From assembly GCA_035934535.1 (NCBI GenBank), contig DASYXS010000005.1:7080-71079 (forward strand): a stretch of DNA of 64,000 nucleotides. Direction: 5' to 3'. Source of the stretch: DASSJF01 sp035934535. Lineage in GTDB: Bacteria > Sysuimicrobiota > Sysuimicrobiia > Sysuimicrobiales > Segetimicrobiaceae. Of the stretch, positions 51,347 through 60,727 are shown one piece after another; positions within the stretch are counted from its first letter, which is position 1, and each line of letters opens with the position of its first letter. Under the pieces are notes generated by a model. That model was not told the DNA's origin. It ran no database searches and was given only the letters and a program-made list of their open reading frames with translations. Position numbers and translations under genes: made by a program.

Positions 51347-52039
51347 CTACGGCCCCCGCATGATGTGCGAGAGGCGTGCCGTCCACTCGTACTTCGTCGC
51401 GGCGGCGACCGCGTCCATCGCCTGGGCGTAGTGCGGGCCCGCCAGCAGCCGCTCCGCCGCGGCGCGATCCGGCACCTGCACGTCCATGATCCAGTCGTAG
51501 TCGCTGACCAGCTGGCCGGCGTTGTGGCCCAGCGCGACCGCCTCCACGCCCGGCGCGCCGCCGAGGGCGCGGACGGCCTCGAGCGCCCGCTGCTTCCCCT
51601 GCTCCGGCACGCCGTCGGCCCAGACGAACATCGCCACGTGCGTGACGTGTCCGCGCCGGGTCGGCGTCTCGCCGTCGAAGTACCAATCCACCCGCGCCGT
51701 GAGTTCGTCCCAGGACACCGCCCCGTTGAAGACCGAGCCGGCCTTGTGGGCGGGGTGGGGGCTGTACTGCCGGTACGCGTCCCAGTCGTCGAAGTCGAGG
51801 TGGAGCGCCACGTCGTAGTCGGCCGGGGGACCGTCGGTGCCGCGCCGCCAGACGGGCGCCGCCTCGAACGGCGGCGGGTCATCGAACCGCCGGGAGCCCC
51901 CGAAGAGATCGTCGCCGTAGTCGCCCGACCGCACCATCGGGCACTCCATGCGGAGGTAGGCCAGGCCTTCCAGCATCTCCATCTGCAACGCCGGTGTGGT
52001 GGTATCGCGCAGCCGCCAGATCACGGAGTGACGCAGCAT
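51347..52039 (-). CDS. Two-domain Dabb (stress-responsive A/B barrel) protein, copy 3
   Basis: A 230-residue close paralogue of the protein at 49964-50656 on the opposite strand: MLRHSVIWRLRD start, GDYGDDLFGGSR, DYDVALHLDFDDWDAYRQY, second-domain start VTHVAMFVWADG and YEWTARLSHIMRG end. The ATG at 52039 is set by this similarity, since the open frame continues upstream without homology. It converges on copy 2 with 5 bp between stops. The 133-bp gap upstream to the MocA gene shows no clear motif. Confidence 0.75.
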   Translation of the reverse strand: MLRHSVIWRLRDTTTPALQMEMLEGLAYLRMECPMVRSGDYGDDLFGGSRRFDDPPPFEAAPVWRRGTDGPPADYDVALHLDFDDWDAYRQYSPHPAHKAGSVFNGAVSWDELTARVDWYFDGETPTRRGHVTHVAMFVWADGVPEQGKQRALEAVRALGGAPGVEAVALGHNAGQLVSDYDWIMDVQVPDRAAAERLLAGPHYAQAMDAVAAATKYEWTARLSHIMRGP

Positions 52040-52172
52040 GACCGTGTTATTTCTCGCCGACGGGCGGCGCGGCCTGCGTGCATGCTGAGTTGCCCGGCGT
52101 GAAGTCGGCGGGCGGGTAGGGGACCGGTAGTTATCGAAGGGAAAGTTCGCACGATACGGGGAGGGGAGCCAC

Positions 52173-53168
52173 GTGTCACTCGGATGGGGCATCATCGGAA
52201 CCGGCGGCTTCGCCGGCAGCGCCACCGCACCGGCGATCAAGGCGCTGGGCGCACAGGGCTCGCTGGTCGCCGCGGTCAGCCGCGACCGCGGCCGCGCCGA
52301 CGCGTTCGCGGCGCAGCACGGGGCCCGGCGGGCGTATACGGACTACGCGGACCTGCTGCGTGACCGCGACGTCGACATCGTCTACATCTCCACCCCGAAC
52401 GCGCAGCACGCGGAGCAGGCCCTCGCGGCCGCGCGCGCCGGCAAGCACGTCCTCTGCGAGAAGCCGCTCGCGCTGTCGGCCGGCGACGCGCGGCGCATGG
52501 TCGACGCGTTCGAGGCGGCGGGTCTGAAGCTCGGGACGCACTTCCAGACCCGCCATCACACCGCGTTCGTCGAGACGAAGCGCCTGCTGGATCAGCGCGC
52601 GATCGGGGATGTGATCCTCGTGCAGATCGAGGTCAGCTCCGGCGCGAATCCCTTCCGCTCGTGGCGCGCCGACCCGCAGCTCGCCGGATTGGGCTCGATC
52701 AACAACATCGCGGTGCACCCCTTCGACCTGCTGCGCTACCTGCTCGGCTCGGAGGTCCGCGAGGTGACGGCCGTGACCGACGTGGGCCCTTCGACGGAGC
52801 TTGAACACATGGTCCTCGCGCTGCTGCGGTTTCAGAACGGCACCCTGGCCTACGTCAACGCGAACCAGAAGGTCCCGAATTTTCAGCCCGACATCGACAT
52901 CTACGGCACCGCGGGACGCATCGTCGGCATCGACTGCACCCGGCCGTTCCGCCTCGGAGAGCTGCGCGTCCTGACCGCGTCCGGCGAGCAGGTCGCCAAA
53001 TATTCCAGCAATGACGCGGTCGTGCGGTCGATCGCGGCCTTCAACGACGCGGTCGCGCACAATCGCGAGCCGAACGCGTCCGGGCTGGACGGCCTGCGCA
53101 GCGTGCAGCTGACCGACGCCGTGATCCGATCGGCGCGCGAGGGACGCCTGGTCGAGGTCGCGTATTGA
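52173..53168 (+). CDS. Gfo/Idh/MocA family NAD(P)-dependent oxidoreductase
   Basis: A 331-residue oxidoreductase. The N-terminal Rossmann motif is GWGIIGTGGFAGSATAPAI, and the HVLCEKPLALSAGDARRMVD segment has the conserved EKP. The C-terminal alpha/beta domain has IDIYGTAGRIVGIDC. Substrates of the family are usually sugars, inositols or other polyols. The GTG at 52173 has GGGGAGGGGAGCCAC upstream. The stop overlaps the TTG of the M24 gene by 4 bp, so the two are translated together. Confidence 0.9.
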   Translation: MSLGWGIIGTGGFAGSATAPAIKALGAQGSLVAAVSRDRGRADAFAAQHGARRAYTDYADLLRDRDVDIVYISTPNAQHAEQALAAARAGKHVLCEKPLALSAGDARRMVDAFEAAGLKLGTHFQTRHHTAFVETKRLLDQRAIGDVILVQIEVSSGANPFRSWRADPQLAGLGSINNIAVHPFDLLRYLLGSEVREVTAVTDVGPSTELEHMVLALLRFQNGTLAYVNANQKVPNFQPDIDIYGTAGRIVGIDCTRPFRLGELRVLTASGEQVAKYSSNDAVVRSIAAFNDAVAHNREPNASGLDGLRSVQLTDAVIRSAREGRLVEVAY

Positions 53169-54382
53169 CCTGGTCGCGCGGCGCGGGGGCCGCGGACTAC
53201 GAGGCGCGCGTCGATATGGCGCGCCTCCGCGCCGGGCGGATCGAGCGCGCGCGGCAGGCGATCGCCGCGGCGGACCTCGACGCCGTGCTCGTCTGGAAGG
53301 AAGAGAACGTCCGCTACCTCACGAGCCTGCGGCCGCAGATCATCGCCGGCAAGAACGGCGTGCTGAACGGCGCGCTCTGCACCCGCGACGGGACGACCGC
53401 GCTCCTCGTTTCCGGCGGAGACCGCGATCGCGCCGAGGCCACGATGCCGTGGGTGGGCGACTGGGAGACGATTCCGATCCTCGAAGAGCCCGGTCTCATC
53501 CGCCACGCCGCCTCGGAGATCATCCCGGGCCTGCTGCGCCGCCGAGGGCTCCGCGGCGCGCGCGTCGGCATCGACCTGGCGAGCAAGCTGCTGATGGACG
53601 CGTTGGCGGAGACGTGCCCCGACATCCGCTGGATAGACGGCGACGCGGCGATGCAGGCGGCCCGGCGCATCAAGACGGCGGAGGAGCTGGCGGTGATCGA
53701 GGAGGCGACGGCGATCGCCGAGGCCGTTACGGCGACCGCGGCCGCCGCCGTCCGCGAAGGGGTGCGGGAGTGCGAGGTCGCCGGCGAGGCGCTGCGCACG
53801 CTCCACCGGCTCGGCGGCGAATACCCGCACGTGACGACGCCGTTCGTGGCGAGCGGCGAGCGGATGTCGCCGCCGACGCGGCTCGCGACCGACAAGCTGA
53901 TCCGCGAGGGCGACCTCGTCTTCATCGACATCGGCGCGATGTGGAACGGCTATTTCGGCGACATCGGCCGGACGGTGGTCTGCGGGGAGCCGTCGCCCGA
54001 CCAGCGGCGGATCTACCGCGCGGTATGGGACGGCCTGCAGGCGGGTATTGCGGCGATGCGTCCCGGCGCGACGAACGCCGAGGTGACCATGGTGATCCGC
54101 GACCGCGCGGCGTCGCACGGCCTCGGCGGGCGCTTCCTCAGCCTGTTCATCGGCCACGGGATCGGGTGCGGCTCGAACGAGCCGCCCTACATCGGCGAAG
54201 CGTTTCCCGGCGCCGAGACCGTCACCCTCGAGGCCGGGATGGTGTTCGCCGTCGAGCCGCTGATCTGGCTTCCGGACGTGCCGGGAGGCGGAGGCGTCCG
54301 GCTGGAAGACATGGTGGCCGTGACGCCGGCCGGGGCGCGCCGGATCTCGCGAAGTCCGTACTGCGCCGCGCTGCTCGCCTAG
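53165..54382 (+). CDS. M24 (creatinase/Xaa-Pro peptidase) family protein, copy 1
   Basis: A 405-residue pita-bread-fold protein. The creatinase N-terminal domain spans about residues 20-150, then the M24 domain has all five metal ligands in FIDIGAMWNGYFGDIGRT, FIGHGIGCG, FAVEPLIW and VRLEDMVAVT. It may be an aminopeptidase P-like enzyme or a creatinase-type hydrolase; intact metal ligands favour a metal-dependent peptidase. The TTG start at 53165 forms the 4-bp overlap with MocA and is supported because residues 10-20 align with its paralogue; an ATG at 53216 would cut this part. Confidence 0.85.
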   Translation: MTWSRGAGAADYEARVDMARLRAGRIERARQAIAAADLDAVLVWKEENVRYLTSLRPQIIAGKNGVLNGALCTRDGTTALLVSGGDRDRAEATMPWVGDWETIPILEEPGLIRHAASEIIPGLLRRRGLRGARVGIDLASKLLMDALAETCPDIRWIDGDAAMQAARRIKTAEELAVIEEATAIAEAVTATAAAAVREGVRECEVAGEALRTLHRLGGEYPHVTTPFVASGERMSPPTRLATDKLIREGDLVFIDIGAMWNGYFGDIGRTVVCGEPSPDQRRIYRAVWDGLQAGIAAMRPGATNAEVTMVIRDRAASHGLGGRFLSLFIGHGIGCGSNEPPYIGEAFPGAETVTLEAGMVFAVEPLIWLPDVPGGGGVRLEDMVAVTPAGARRISRSPYCAALLA

Positions 54383-54492
54383 CGGCCGCGGAGTTCCCGC
54401 CCGGCACGGACGGCCTCGGTGCACAGAGTCGCAGACGCCATGCAGCAGATGCGCCGGGGTGACCGGCGCGAACGCGAAGGGGGGCCATATCG

Positions 54493-55749
54493 ATGACGTA
54501 CCACCCGTTTATCGCCGGGCAGCACGAGCTCCAGCCCCGGCGGGTCTTCAGCACGTCCGGCACGGACTGGCAGGGCCGCGTCAACTTCGACCGGCTGCGC
54601 GGCGAGCGGCTGGCGCGCGCGCGCGCGATGATGGACAAGCACGACCTCGGCGCGCTCATCCTGTTCGTCGGGGAAAACGTCCGCTACGTGACCGGCGTGT
54701 ACCAGGGCAACTGGAAGAACAACATCTTCATCCGCTACGCGGTGCTCCCGCGCGGCAAGGACCCGGTGCTGTTCGAGACGGTCGGCAGCGACCTGGTCTG
54801 CGCGCAGATGGACGCGCCGTGGCTCACTGAGGTCCGGCCCGCGATCACGTGGAAGTGGTCCGAGGGCGCGGAGGGCGAGATGGCCGCGCGGATGGCCGGG
54901 TCGATCGCGGACGTGCTGCGCGAGTCCGGCGTGCACAAGGAGAAGATCGGCATCGACATCATGGACATGGTCGCCTACCAGTCGCTGACGAAAGAGGGGC
55001 TCAACATCACGAACGGCTGGCCGGCGATGTCGCAGGCGCGGGTGATCAAGACCCAGGACGAGCTGGAGTGCCACAAGATCGCCGCGGCCCACGGCGACGC
55101 CGCGATGTACATGGCGAAGCACGACTGGGCCAAGCCCGGCGTGCGCGAGGCCGAGGTCTGCGCGAAGGTCAACGAATACCTGTACCGCAGCGGCTTCGAC
55201 TTCGTCTACGATATCATCGTCGCCTCGGGCGGCAACACCAGCCCCTACCGCCGCTGGCACACCGACAAGATCATCCGCCAGGGCGACCTCATGATCATCG
55301 ACATCAACGCGGTCGGCCCGGGCGGGTACTTCATCGACTTCGTCCGGTGCTGGAAAGTCGCATCGAAGCCGACCCAGAAGGAGAAGGACCTCTACAAGGA
55401 ATGCTACGATTCGCTCTACGCGGCGATCGGCGCGGTCCGCGCCGGGGCCACCTCCGCGGACGTCGCGAAGCACTTCCCCGTCTACGACGACGACAAGTAC
55501 GGCAGCGTCTCGCTGCAGCAGTTCGCGCACAGCATCGGGCTCAGCCTGTACGAGGGGATGTGGATCTCCCGCGCGTACTCGCTCAAGTATCCCGCGGAGC
55601 TCAAGAAGAACATGTACTTCGCGATCGAGACGTTTGCGGGACATCCCGGCCTCGAGCAGACCGTCCGTCTCGAGGAGAACATCGTCGTGACCGACACCGG
55701 CCACGAGCGCTTCACCCTCTGCGAGCACGCCGACGACATGATGGCCTAG
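54493..55749 (+). CDS. M24 (creatinase/Xaa-Pro peptidase) family protein, copy 2
   Basis: A 418-residue paralogue of copy 1 with a longer N-terminus. Metal ligands are visible in MIIDINAVGPGGYFIDFVRC, FAHSIGLSLYEG, YFAIETFAG and VRLEENIVVTD. The creatinase-type N-terminal domain covers about residues 30-180. The presence of two such genes side by side, next to an oxidoreductase and an amidohydrolase, suggests a heteromer or two successive cleavage steps. It is 110 bp after copy 1, with no clear motif in that gap. Confidence 0.85.
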   Translation: MTYHPFIAGQHELQPRRVFSTSGTDWQGRVNFDRLRGERLARARAMMDKHDLGALILFVGENVRYVTGVYQGNWKNNIFIRYAVLPRGKDPVLFETVGSDLVCAQMDAPWLTEVRPAITWKWSEGAEGEMAARMAGSIADVLRESGVHKEKIGIDIMDMVAYQSLTKEGLNITNGWPAMSQARVIKTQDELECHKIAAAHGDAAMYMAKHDWAKPGVREAEVCAKVNEYLYRSGFDFVYDIIVASGGNTSPYRRWHTDKIIRQGDLMIIDINAVGPGGYFIDFVRCWKVASKPTQKEKDLYKECYDSLYAAIGAVRAGATSADVAKHFPVYDDDKYGSVSLQQFAHSIGLSLYEGMWISRAYSLKYPAELKKNMYFAIETFAGHPGLEQTVRLEENIVVTDTGHERFTLCEHADDMMA

Positions 55750-55768
55750 GGGACCGGGCCGGCGCCGC

Positions 55769-56752
55769 ATGATCGTCGACGTTCACAGCCACGTCTTTCC
55801 GGAGCGGTTCCTGGCCGCCCTCGACCGGGCGGGCGCCCGGTTCGGCGCCAAGGTGGAGACGCGCGGCGGCGAGCGAATCGTCTGGAGCAGCCCGCGCCAG
55901 CGCTCCGCGATCGGGCCGGTGTTCTGGGACGTCGCGGAGCGCCTCGCCGCGCTCGACCGCTGGGGCATCGCGGTGCAGGCACTGTCGCTCTCTCCGCCGA
56001 TGCTGTACTGGGCGCCGCCGGACGTCGGAGGCGAGCTGGCCGCGGTGTTCAACGACGAGATCGCCGCGATCAGCCGCGCGCACCCCCGGCGGTTCCTTGC
56101 CTTCGCGACGCTGCCGCTCCAAGACGTCGGCGCGGCGGTCGCGGAGGCGGAGCGGGCCGCCCGCGCCGGCTGCCGGGCGCTGTACGTCGGCACGAACGTC
56201 AACGGCCGCTACCTCGACGACCCGTCGTTTGAGCCGCTGTGGGAATGCGCGGTGCGGCACGGCCTGCCGGTGTTCACCCATCCGCTCAACAACGCCGGGG
56301 AGGAGCGCATGGGGGAGTGGCACCTCGGCAACTCCGTCGGCAATCCGAACGAGACCACGCTCGCCGCCGCGCGCCTGATCATGGCCGGCGTGCTCGACCG
56401 GCACCCCGATCTCGAGATCGTCCTCGCGCACGGCGCAGGCTCGCTGCCGTTTCTCCTGGGACGGCTCGACCACACCTACGCGGTGCGCCCGGAGGTCCAG
56501 GGTGCGCTCCGCCGGCCGCCGTCGGCGTATCTTCCGCGGTTCTACGCCGACACGATCACGCACGGCGACCGCGCCCTCGCGTTCCTGATCGGGGCGGCCG
56601 GGGCGGACCGGGTGCTGCTCGGCACCGATCTGCCGTACGACATGGCGGACGTCGATCCGGCGGGGCGCCTCAGGCGGCTCGATCTGCCGCCGGCGGAGAC
56701 CGCGGCGATCGAAGCCGGGAACGCGGCCCGGCTCCTCGGGCTCGAGCTCTAA
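55769..56752 (+). CDS. Amidohydrolase family 2 (ACMSD-like) protein (copy 3)
   Basis: A 327-residue Amidohydrolase_2 protein, more distant from copies 1 and 2. DVHSHVFPERFL at residues 4-15 gives the HxH metal motif. LPVFTHPLNNAGEERM, LAHGAGSLPFLLGRLDHTY and LLGTDLPYDMADVD follow. It begins 19 bp after the second M24 gene and is followed by a Liv-type permease after 11 bp, so again an amidohydrolase is encoded at the head of a transporter operon. ACMSD-like decarboxylase or hydrolase activity is possible. Confidence 0.87.
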   Translation: MIVDVHSHVFPERFLAALDRAGARFGAKVETRGGERIVWSSPRQRSAIGPVFWDVAERLAALDRWGIAVQALSLSPPMLYWAPPDVGGELAAVFNDEIAAISRAHPRRFLAFATLPLQDVGAAVAEAERAARAGCRALYVGTNVNGRYLDDPSFEPLWECAVRHGLPVFTHPLNNAGEERMGEWHLGNSVGNPNETTLAAARLIMAGVLDRHPDLEIVLAHGAGSLPFLLGRLDHTYAVRPEVQGALRRPPSAYLPRFYADTITHGDRALAFLIGAAGADRVLLGTDLPYDMADVDPAGRLRRLDLPPAETAAIEAGNAARLLGLEL

Positions 56753-56763
56753 AGGCCGCGGCC

Positions 56764-57624
56764 GTGGGCGCGTCGTTCTACCTGCAGCAGGCTCTCAACG
56801 GTCTCTCATTCGGCGCGCTCTTGTTCCTGCTCGCGAGCGGGCTCACGCTCATCTTCGGGCTGATGCGCGTGGCCAACATCGCGCACGGCTCCTACTACCT
56901 GCTCGGCGCGTACGTCGGGCTGTCGGTGATGCGCTGGACGTCGGTGTTTCCGCTGGCGATTCTCGCCGGCGGGGCCGCGGTCGCCCTCATCGGCATCGTG
57001 ATGCAGCGGTGGTTCCTGGCGCGGTTCCATCAGCAAACGCTTCCTCAAGTCCTGCTCACGATGGGTTTCGCGTTCTTCTTTTCCGACCAGGCGCTGCTGC
57101 TGTGGGGCGGCGACCCGCAGAGCATCCCGGTCCCGAGGGTGCTCGCCGGCACCCTGGTCATCGGGCCCGTGTACTTTCCGGCCTACCGCCTGTTCGTGAT
57201 CGCGGTGGGGCTTTGCGTCTTTGTGGGATTGTGGCTCCTGCTCGAGCGCACGCGTCTCGGCGCGACCGTACGGGCGGCCGTCGACGACGCCGAGATGGCG
57301 CGCGGCCTCGGCATCAACGTCGGGCGGGTGATGACCGGCGTGTTCGCGCTCGGCGCGTTTCTCGCCGCCGCGGGCGGGGTGATGGGCGGCGCGTTCCTCT
57401 CGATCTACCCGGGCGCCGATTTCGATGTGCTGCCGCTGACCTTCGTCGTCGTGATCATGGGCGGGCTCGGGAGTCTCAAGGGCGCGCTGGTCGGCAGCCT
57501 CCTTGTCGGACTGCTCGACAATTTCGGCAAAGCGATGTTCCCTGAGCTGTCCTACTTCACGCTCTTCGCGCCGATGGCGTTGATCCTGGCCGTGCGGCCG
57601 ACGGGCCTCTTCGGCAGGGCGTAG
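56764..57624 (+). CDS. Branched-chain amino acid-type ABC importer permease (LivH-like), second cassette
   Basis: A 286-residue LivH-family permease: LQQALNGLSFGALLFLLASG, MRVANIAHGSYYLLGAYVG and VVVIMGGLGSLKGALVGSLL are the landmarks. The GTG at 56764 lies 11 bp after the amidohydrolase stop. The in-frame open stretch further upstream overlaps that gene and is not homologous. It is followed 2 bp later by the LivM-like gene. In this cassette the order is H-M-J-G-F, unlike J-H-M-G-F at 5-10 kb. Confidence 0.92.
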   Translation: MGASFYLQQALNGLSFGALLFLLASGLTLIFGLMRVANIAHGSYYLLGAYVGLSVMRWTSVFPLAILAGGAAVALIGIVMQRWFLARFHQQTLPQVLLTMGFAFFFSDQALLLWGGDPQSIPVPRVLAGTLVIGPVYFPAYRLFVIAVGLCVFVGLWLLLERTRLGATVRAAVDDAEMARGLGINVGRVMTGVFALGAFLAAAGGVMGGAFLSIYPGADFDVLPLTFVVVIMGGLGSLKGALVGSLLVGLLDNFGKAMFPELSYFTLFAPMALILAVRPTGLFGRA

Positions 57625-57626
57625 GC

Positions 57627-58628
57627 GTGCGCCGCGGGACCTTCAGCGGTCTCGCCGCCGTCTCGGTCATCGTCGCGGCTCTGTGCGCGCTGCCGGTGGT
57701 CGCGCCGACCTACTATCTGCACCTGCTCACGCTCACGTTCTGCTACGGGATCATGGCGATGAGTCTCGATCTTCTCGTCGGCTACACGGGACTCGGGTCG
57801 CTCGGTCATGCGGCGTATTTCGGCGTCGCCGGCTACGTGGTCGGGGTGCTGGCCACGACGCTCGGCTGGGGGTTCTGGCCGGCCGCGGCGGCGGACGTGC
57901 TCGCCGCCGCGGGCACCGCGGCGCTGTTCGGCCTGCTGGCGATCCGCGCGACCGGCCCGTATTTCTTGATCATCACACTCGCGTTGGGCCAGATCATCTG
58001 GGGACTGGCCTACCGGTGGGTGTCGGTAACCGGGGGCGACAACGGACTTCGCGGGATCGCGCGGCCGGTGCTGGCCGCCGGACTCAGCCTCGTCCGGATC
58101 CAGTCCTTTTACTATTTCGCGATGGCGGTGACGCTGTTCGCCGCCGCCTCGATGTACCTCGTCGTGACGTCGCCGTTCGGCCTCACGCTGCGCGGGATCC
58201 GCGAGAGCGAGTCCCGCATGCGGGTCCTCGGCTACAACGTGTTCTTGCACAAGTACCTCGTCTTCATCCTCGCCGGCGCGTTCTGCGGTGTGGCCGGCGT
58301 GCTGTACGCCTACTACAACGGCTTCGTCTCGCCCGCGGACGTGCACCTCATCGCGTCTGCGAACGCGCTGCTCATGGTGATCCTTGGAGGGAGCGGGACC
58401 CTCTTTGGTGCCCTCGTCGGCTCCGCGCTGCTCGTTTTTCTCCAAAACCTGCTGAGCGGCATCACGCAGCGCTGGCTGACGATCCTCGGCGCGATCCTCG
58501 TTCTGGCCGTGATGTACGCGCCGCAAGGGGTGGTCGGCGCCGCGCGGACGCTGCTCCTTCGCCGTCCGGCAGGAGGCCGCGGACGCGGGACCCAGGTCCC
58601 GGCCGTCGAACACTCGGAAACCACCTAG
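57627..58628 (+). CDS. Branched-chain amino acid-type ABC importer permease (LivM-like), second cassette
   Basis: A 333-residue LivM-family permease. Landmarks are MSLDLLVGYTGLGSLGHAAY, LLAIRATGPYFLIITLALGQ and MVILGGSGTLFGALVGSAL. It starts at GTG 2 bp after the LivH-like gene. The last 25 residues are a basic cytoplasmic tail. It forms the translocation pore with its partner. Confidence 0.92.
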   Translation: MRRGTFSGLAAVSVIVAALCALPVVAPTYYLHLLTLTFCYGIMAMSLDLLVGYTGLGSLGHAAYFGVAGYVVGVLATTLGWGFWPAAAADVLAAAGTAALFGLLAIRATGPYFLIITLALGQIIWGLAYRWVSVTGGDNGLRGIARPVLAAGLSLVRIQSFYYFAMAVTLFAAASMYLVVTSPFGLTLRGIRESESRMRVLGYNVFLHKYLVFILAGAFCGVAGVLYAYYNGFVSPADVHLIASANALLMVILGGSGTLFGALVGSALLVFLQNLLSGITQRWLTILGAILVLAVMYAPQGVVGAARTLLLRRPAGGRGRGTQVPAVEHSETT

Positions 58629-58652
58629 AGTCGCTGCACGGAGGTGAGCGGA

Positions 58653-59936
58653 TTGGCCCAACACCGGATCACGCGGCGGACCCTGGTCAAGGGCGGCCTC
58701 GCGCTCGGCGGCGTCACGGCTGCCCGGGCGCTCGCCCGTCTGCGCCCGGTCGTCTACGCGCAGCCGTCGCCCGCGTTCGGCATCGGCTTCATCGCCGACA
58801 TTACGGGGACGGTCGCGCCGAGCGGCCGCGACATGCTCGACGGCTTCCAGATGTACCTGTCTGAGAAGAACTCGATGCTCGGCGGGAAGCAGGTTCAGCT
58901 GATCGTGGAGGACGCGGGCGGCGTGCCGGCCAACGCGCTCACGAAGGCGCGCAAACTGATCGAGCAGGACCGCGTCCAGCTGCTCACCGCGCCGCTGCTG
59001 GCCTCCGAGGCGTACGCCGTCCGCGACTACGTCGCCGAGCGGGGGACGCCCATGATCTTCATGGTCGCCTCCGCGGACGACCTCACGCAGCGGAAGGGCG
59101 CGCCCAATTTCGTGCGCACCGGGTGGTCGAGCAGCCAGCCCTCGCATCCTTTCGGCGAGTACGCGGCGACAGAGCTCAAATACAAGAGGATCGCGACGAT
59201 CGGCAGCGACTACGCGTTCGGCTACGAGGTCGTCGGCGGATTCCAGAAGACGTTCGAACTGCAGGGCGGGCAGATCGTGCAGAAGATCTGGGCGCCGCTC
59301 GGCACCCCGGACTACAGCCCGTACGTCACGCAGCTCCGCCGCGACGTCGACGCGGTGTACGCCATTCCCGTCGGCGTCGACGTGATCCGCTTCGCCAAGG
59401 CGTACCGGCAGTACGGCCTGAAGGACAAGATCCCCCTCATCGGCGGCGCGCTTCTCGCCGATGAGAGCCTGCTCCGCGGCATGGGAGCGCCGGAAGACGC
59501 GACCGGCATCATCACCTGCCTGCACTGGGCCGCGGGCCTGACCACGCTCGCCGCGAGGAAGTTCGTCGACGCGTACAACGCCAAGTACAAGAAGGACCCC
59601 TCGTACTACGCGGAGACGAACTACACCGGCGGCATGTGGATCGACACGGCCGTGCAGCGCATCGACGGGAAGGTGGACGATCGCGCCGCGTTCCTGCGTT
59701 CGATGCTCGCGGTGCAGCTGCCGAACGCGCCGCGCGGCCCGATCCGGCTCGACAGTTATCATAATCCCATCGAGAACGAGTACGTGCGGAAGGTCGAGTA
59801 TCGGAACGGACGCCTCGTCAACACCGTGATCCACACCTTCCACAACGTCTCGCAGTTCTGGACGTTCGCGCCCGCCGAGTTCCTGAAGCAGCCGGTGTAC
59901 GACCGCAACTATCCGCCCTGCCGGTACTGCGGCTAG
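58653..59936 (+). CDS. Branched-chain amino acid/amide-type binding protein with Tat-like signal (LivJ-like), second cassette
   Basis: A 427-residue Peripla_BP_6 protein. The N-terminus HRITRRTLVKGGLALGGVTA is a twin-arginine signal, and FGIGFIADITGTVAPSGRDM starts the mature fold. The start is set at TTG 58653 because GGAGGTGA lies 5 bases before it; a GTG at 58644 lies in that site. The late PVYDRNYPPCRYCG ending holds two cysteines close together. The ligand is unknown. It is encoded between the permeases and the ATPases. Confidence 0.88.
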   Translation: MAQHRITRRTLVKGGLALGGVTAARALARLRPVVYAQPSPAFGIGFIADITGTVAPSGRDMLDGFQMYLSEKNSMLGGKQVQLIVEDAGGVPANALTKARKLIEQDRVQLLTAPLLASEAYAVRDYVAERGTPMIFMVASADDLTQRKGAPNFVRTGWSSSQPSHPFGEYAATELKYKRIATIGSDYAFGYEVVGGFQKTFELQGGQIVQKIWAPLGTPDYSPYVTQLRRDVDAVYAIPVGVDVIRFAKAYRQYGLKDKIPLIGGALLADESLLRGMGAPEDATGIITCLHWAAGLTTLAARKFVDAYNAKYKKDPSYYAETNYTGGMWIDTAVQRIDGKVDDRAAFLRSMLAVQLPNAPRGPIRLDSYHNPIENEYVRKVEYRNGRLVNTVIHTFHNVSQFWTFAPAEFLKQPVYDRNYPPCRYCG

Positions 59937-59956
59937 GCGGAGCCGTCGGCCGGCCG

Positions 59957-60727
59957 GTGGTGGGTCACGCCGTCCTGGAGCTCGAGCGGATCTGCCGCCG
60001 CTTCGGCGGCCTCGAGGCGATCCGGGACGTCACCATGTCCGTGCCGGAAGGATCGCGGCGGGCGATCATCGGCCCGAACGGCGCCGGCAAGACGACGCTG
60101 TTCAACATCATCACCGGCGAGCTCGCCGCCTCGTCGGGGCGCCTGCGGTTCTTCGGCCGGGACGTGACGGGTCTGCCCGCCCACGCGCGGGCCGCGCTGG
60201 GACTCGGCCGCACGTTCCAGATCACCAACCTCTTCGGTCCGCTCACCGTGGAGGACAATATGCTCCTCGCGGTGCAGGCGCTGTCGCCCTCCAAGTACGC
60301 GATGCTGCGGCCGCTGCGGCGGGACCGGGCGGTGCTCGACCGCGCCCGGGCGCTGCTCGAGCCGGCGGGCCTCTGGCAGAAGCGCGACGCCGAGGTCCAC
60401 GTGCTCTCCTACGGCGAGCAGCGGCAATTGGAGGTCCTGCTGGCGCTGGCCGGACGTCCGCGCCTGCTGCTGCTGGACGAGCCGGCGGCCGGGCTCTCGC
60501 CGGGCGAGCGCCGGGAGATGGCGCAGTTCATCAAAGGCCTGGACCCGGGGCTGACCCTGCTGCTCATCGAGCACGACATGGACGTCGCGTTCGAGATCGT
60601 CGACGCGATTACGGTGCTGCACTTCGGCTGCGTCGTGGCGGAGGGCACGAAGGAAGCGGTCCGCGCCGACCGGTCCGTGCAGGAGATCTATCTCGGCACC
60701 GAAGCGGCCGGGCAGGAGACCCACTAG
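59957..60727 (+). CDS. Branched-chain amino acid-type ABC importer ATP-binding protein (LivG-like), second cassette
   Basis: A 256-residue ABC ATPase with Walker A GPNGAGKTT, the signature region LSYGEQRQLEVLLALAG, Walker B LLLLDEPAAGLSPGE and the switch motif IEHDMDVAFE. It starts at GTG, 20 bp after the binding-protein stop. It ends immediately before the ATG of the LivF-like gene with no gap. Together they power the second Liv-type importer. Confidence 0.92.
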   Translation: MVGHAVLELERICRRFGGLEAIRDVTMSVPEGSRRAIIGPNGAGKTTLFNIITGELAASSGRLRFFGRDVTGLPAHARAALGLGRTFQITNLFGPLTVEDNMLLAVQALSPSKYAMLRPLRRDRAVLDRARALLEPAGLWQKRDAEVHVLSYGEQRQLEVLLALAGRPRLLLLDEPAAGLSPGERREMAQFIKGLDPGLTLLLIEHDMDVAFEIVDAITVLHFGCVVAEGTKEAVRADRSVQEIYLGTEAAGQETH

